From: Acidobacteriota bacterium
Lineage (GTDB): Bacteria; Acidobacteriota; Terriglobia; Terriglobales; Acidobacteriaceae
Reading direction: 5' to 3'
DNA length: 17,948 bases
Assembly (NCBI GenBank): GCA_021805955.1
Contig: JAJZDO010000936.1
Span: 1-17,948, forward strand
The translations under genes were made by a program, and so were the position numbers. Shown piece after piece: positions 16,332 through 17,948 of this stretch. The notes beneath the pieces are model-generated. The model saw nothing but the letters and a program-made list of their open reading frames with translations, had not been told where the DNA came from and did no database searches. Every line of letters starts with the position of its first letter. Positions within the stretch are counted from its first letter, which is position 1.

Positions 16332-16722
16332 TGAACCCTTCCCCATGACCTTTTTCAGTGATCCAGCCGGTGTACGGCGTTGCTCCTCAGGGTGCAATTC
16401 CCTTTCGCTTTCATAGCCACCATCAACGAGACTACTTATACTTGCTTTAAGATCGGGAGTGATAGAGATATGGTCACCGTTACCCATGCTCCAAGTCCAA
16501 ATTGGGCTTGGAGCATGGTCCCAATCCATTTTGGATCAGGCATTGAATTAAGCGGACTAGTGTTACCAATGCTACACGCAAGTAACGATTAAGGGGGTAC
16601 TAACTGACCGTGGAACACTTTAAGTAACGACAGAATGGGAAAGTCAGGGTAATAGCGCAATCATGGATTCCAGCGCGACGCGCCTGCATCGACACGGCAA
16701 AGTCCAGTACAGTATGGGGAGG
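16332..16722. promoter_or_regulatory. Control region between receptor and rlmH, rich in repeats
   Basis: A divergent 391-bp region with no convincing gene. It contains a 35-bp palindrome (16484-16518), a small dyad ATCCA-TTT-TGGAT (16524-16536), direct repeats GTTACCCATGCT (16479-16490) and GTTACCAATGCT (16562-16573), and repeated AAGTAACGA (16580-16588, 16622-16630). A partly symmetric GGTCACCGTTACC (16472-16484) resembles LacI- or GntR-type operators. These are operator-like sites probably serving the receptor and/or rlmH. Promoter hexamers could not be placed. Confidence 0.5.
16484..16518. repeat. Near-perfect 35-bp palindrome
   Basis: Arms of 12 identical bases, CCATGCTCCAAG (16484-16495) and CTTGGAGCATGG (16507-16518), continue inward through one T-G wobble (16496/16506) into CCAA (16497-16500) and TTGG (16502-16505) around a single central A. 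The full stem is 17 pairs. As DNA it could be a dimer or tetramer binding site; as RNA it would form a hairpin in the receptor mRNA leader if transcription starts upstream of it. Confidence 0.8.
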
Positions 16723-17187
16723 ATGGAAATTCAACTCGTCACCCTCGGGCGAAGGACCACGGGCAAGTATGCCTCCGCAGAGGAAATGTATGCCAGCTAT
16801 TGCCAGCGCATTACGCGCTATTGCGGATGCCAGACGGAGCGTTATGCGTCCGAGGAAAAATTCTTTGCCGCATGGGACCGAGCGAGCCATGCCCGTTCCA
16901 TGCTTGTGTTGCTGGATCATCGCGGCCGCACCTGGTCTTCGGAAACCTTTGCCCAATGGCTGCAAAGAGAGCGCGACGGGGGCATTCAACAATTCACGTT
17001 CGCCGTGGGACCGGCGGATGGCTGGTCGGAAGCTGTGCTTCGACAAGCGACCAGCCGCCGCGACTGGCTGGTGCTTTCGCTGGGGCCGATGACATTGCCG
17101 CACGAACTCGCCGCCGTGGTGCTGGCCGAGCAGATCTATCGCGCGTTTACCATCGTCGAGGGGCATCCGTATCACTTGGGACATTGA
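16723..17187 (+). CDS. rlmH: 23S rRNA (pseudouridine1915-N3)-methyltransferase
   Basis: SPOUT methyltransferase that methylates pseudouridine 1915 in helix 69 of 23S rRNA using S-adenosylmethionine. The 154-residue protein shows the family signatures 'FAVGPADGW' (93-101), 'LSLGPMTLPHELA' (118-130), 'EQIYRAFTI' (136-144) and the terminal 'GHPYH' (147-151), which form the trefoil-knot cofactor site. Family members start with 'M(K/E)IQL', so ATG 16723 is preferred. The GGGGAGG before it is too close to be an ideal ribosome-binding site, so ATG 16714 or 16663 remain possible and the start is the weak point. rlmH normally follows rsfS; here a receptor gene separates them. accD follows on the same strand. 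Confidence 0.93.
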   Translation: MEIQLVTLGRRTTGKYASAEEMYASYCQRITRYCGCQTERYASEEKFFAAWDRASHARSMLVLLDHRGRTWSSETFAQWLQRERDGGIQQFTFAVGPADGWSEAVLRQATSRRDWLVLSLGPMTLPHELAAVVLAEQIYRAFTIVEGHPYHLGH

Positions 17188-17346
17188 CGAGGCGAGAATT
17201 TCCTGTTCGGGCGAAATTCACCCCGACCTTTCGACTTCGCCATCGGGAAATTGCACGGGAGGGTGACGATGGTCGCATAACCTTACAGATCGAGAATCGT
17301 TATGACGGATGCAAGACGCGGAGTCACGGTTTAGGATGGATGAAGC
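17188..17346 (+). other. rlmH-accD intergenic region
   Basis: 159 bp without a gene. It contains a perfect inverted repeat GAATTTC (17196-17202) / GAAATTC (17213-17219) with a 10-base spacer, starting nine bases after the rlmH stop. It may be an operator for accD or an mRNA hairpin. No T-run follows. Confidence 0.35.
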
Positions 17347-17948
17347 ATGTCCTGGTTTAAACGCAACGAAAACGATATCGAAGCCGCGCCGGAAAAGAAT
17401 GTCCGTACCGAAGGCTTGTGGACCAAGTGTGACGGCTGCAACCAGACCATCTGGAAAGCCGACCTGGAATCCAACCTGAATGTCTGTCCAAAGTGCGGCA
17501 AACATTTCAAGCTGTCGGCAAAAGCGCGCATTGAGAGCTTGCTGGAACCCGGCTATCGCCTGGTCGATACCGAACTGCGCTCGACCGATCCCCTCGATTT
17601 CACCGACCTGAAACCCTACAAGGACCGCCTCAACAGGGCGCAGATGGAAACGGGGTTGAATGACGCCATCCTGACGGCACTGGGCAACCTAGGCCCGTAT
17701 CCGGTCGTGTTGAGCGCCATGGAATACGCGTTTATCGGCGGCAGCATGGGTGCTGTAGTTGGAGAAACCGTCGCCCGCGCCGCAGACTATTCCCTGGATA
17801 CTCGTCACCCGCTCATCGTCGTCGCCGCATCCGGAGGCGCGCGCATGATGGAAGGCATCGTCAGCCTGATGCAATTGCCGAAAATATCCGCGCGCCTGGC
17901 GCTTATGGATGACGCGAAAATCCCATACATCTTCCAGGGCACTACGGG
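17347..17948 (+). CDS. accD: Acetyl-CoA carboxylase carboxyltransferase subunit beta (partial, cut by window end)
   Basis: Beta subunit of the acetyl-CoA carboxylase carboxyltransferase, which with AccA moves the carboxyl group from biotin to acetyl-CoA to make malonyl-CoA, the first step of fatty-acid synthesis. About 200 of an expected roughly 280-300 residues are visible. The N-terminal four-cysteine zinc ribbon is complete (Cys28, Cys31, Cys47, Cys50, as 'CDGC' and 'CPKC'). The start of the crotonase-like core follows, with 'GGSMGAVVGE' and 'ASGGARMMEGIVSLMQ'. ATG 17347 is preceded by AGGATGG about 9 bases upstream. The reading frame remains open to the last base. Confidence 0.95.
   Translation, partial: MSWFKRNENDIEAAPEKNVRTEGLWTKCDGCNQTIWKADLESNLNVCPKCGKHFKLSAKARIESLLEPGYRLVDTELRSTDPLDFTDLKPYKDRLNRAQMETGLNDAILTALGNLGPYPVVLSAMEYAFIGGSMGAVVGETVARAADYSLDTRHPLIVVAASGGARMMEGIVSLMQLPKISARLALMDDAKIPYIFQGTT

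Noticed and set aside
16332..16529. In-frame N-terminal extension of the second receptor to 16529
   Set aside because: It would translate through the 35-bp palindrome and place the signal peptide about 75 residues inside; ATG 16331 has a good ribosome-binding site.
1..17948. tRNA genes, rRNA, CRISPR arrays, complete insertion sequences
   Set aside because: Looked for by eye on both strands; no cloverleaf T-arm pattern, regularly spaced repeats or complete transposase gene was recognised.

Overview
The window looks like chromosomal DNA from an Acidobacteriota (Terriglobia-like) soil bacterium. This is inferred from two very large Oar-like TonB-dependent receptors with N-terminal carboxypeptidase-regulatory-like domains (typical of that phylum), a secreted GH172/DUF2961 enzyme, and an interspersed repeat of the 'GTCATTCTGA...GAAGAATCC' type that I associate with such genomes. 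No rRNA, tRNA, CRISPR array or complete insertion sequence was found.

Layout. 1-822: a small soluble sensor histidine kinase. 823-1290: a gene-poor stretch holding hairpins, a near-perfect MarR-style palindrome and the decayed 3' end of an IS1595/ISXO2-type transposase on the minus strand. 1291-1785 (minus): a TspO/MBR membrane protein, divergent from thrS (1875-3917), whose threonyl-tRNA synthetase carries an extra segment of about 35 residues in its N-terminal region. An AT-richer gene for a small C39/papain-like cysteine peptidase overlaps the thrS stop codon by ATGA. It is followed by a large inverted repeat (4436-4539). 4569-5241 (minus): a DUF4160-DUF2442 pair with overlapping ends, resembling a toxin-antitoxin-type module. 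5378-6508: a secreted GH172/DUF2961 protein, convergent with the first large receptor (6515-9892, minus).

10185-17948: a housekeeping run obgE-nadD-rsfS ... rlmH-accD (ribosome assembly/silencing, NAD synthesis, 23S rRNA modification, fatty-acid synthesis). The usual rsfS-rlmH neighbourhood is split by a second large receptor gene on the minus strand (12759-16331) with its own upstream control region. That region contains a 35-bp near-perfect palindrome and repeated GTTAC-type boxes. The two receptors therefore bracket obgE-nadD-rsfS on the opposite strand.

The receptors probably import, or bind at the outer membrane, polymer-derived substrates, and the GH172 protein could process fructan- or arabinan-like sugars in the periplasm. 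That link is positional inference only. Most interesting for follow-up are the AT-rich C39-like gene fused by overlap to thrS, the DUF4160/DUF2442 pair, the histone-like tail on RsfS, and the palindrome-rich receptor control region.
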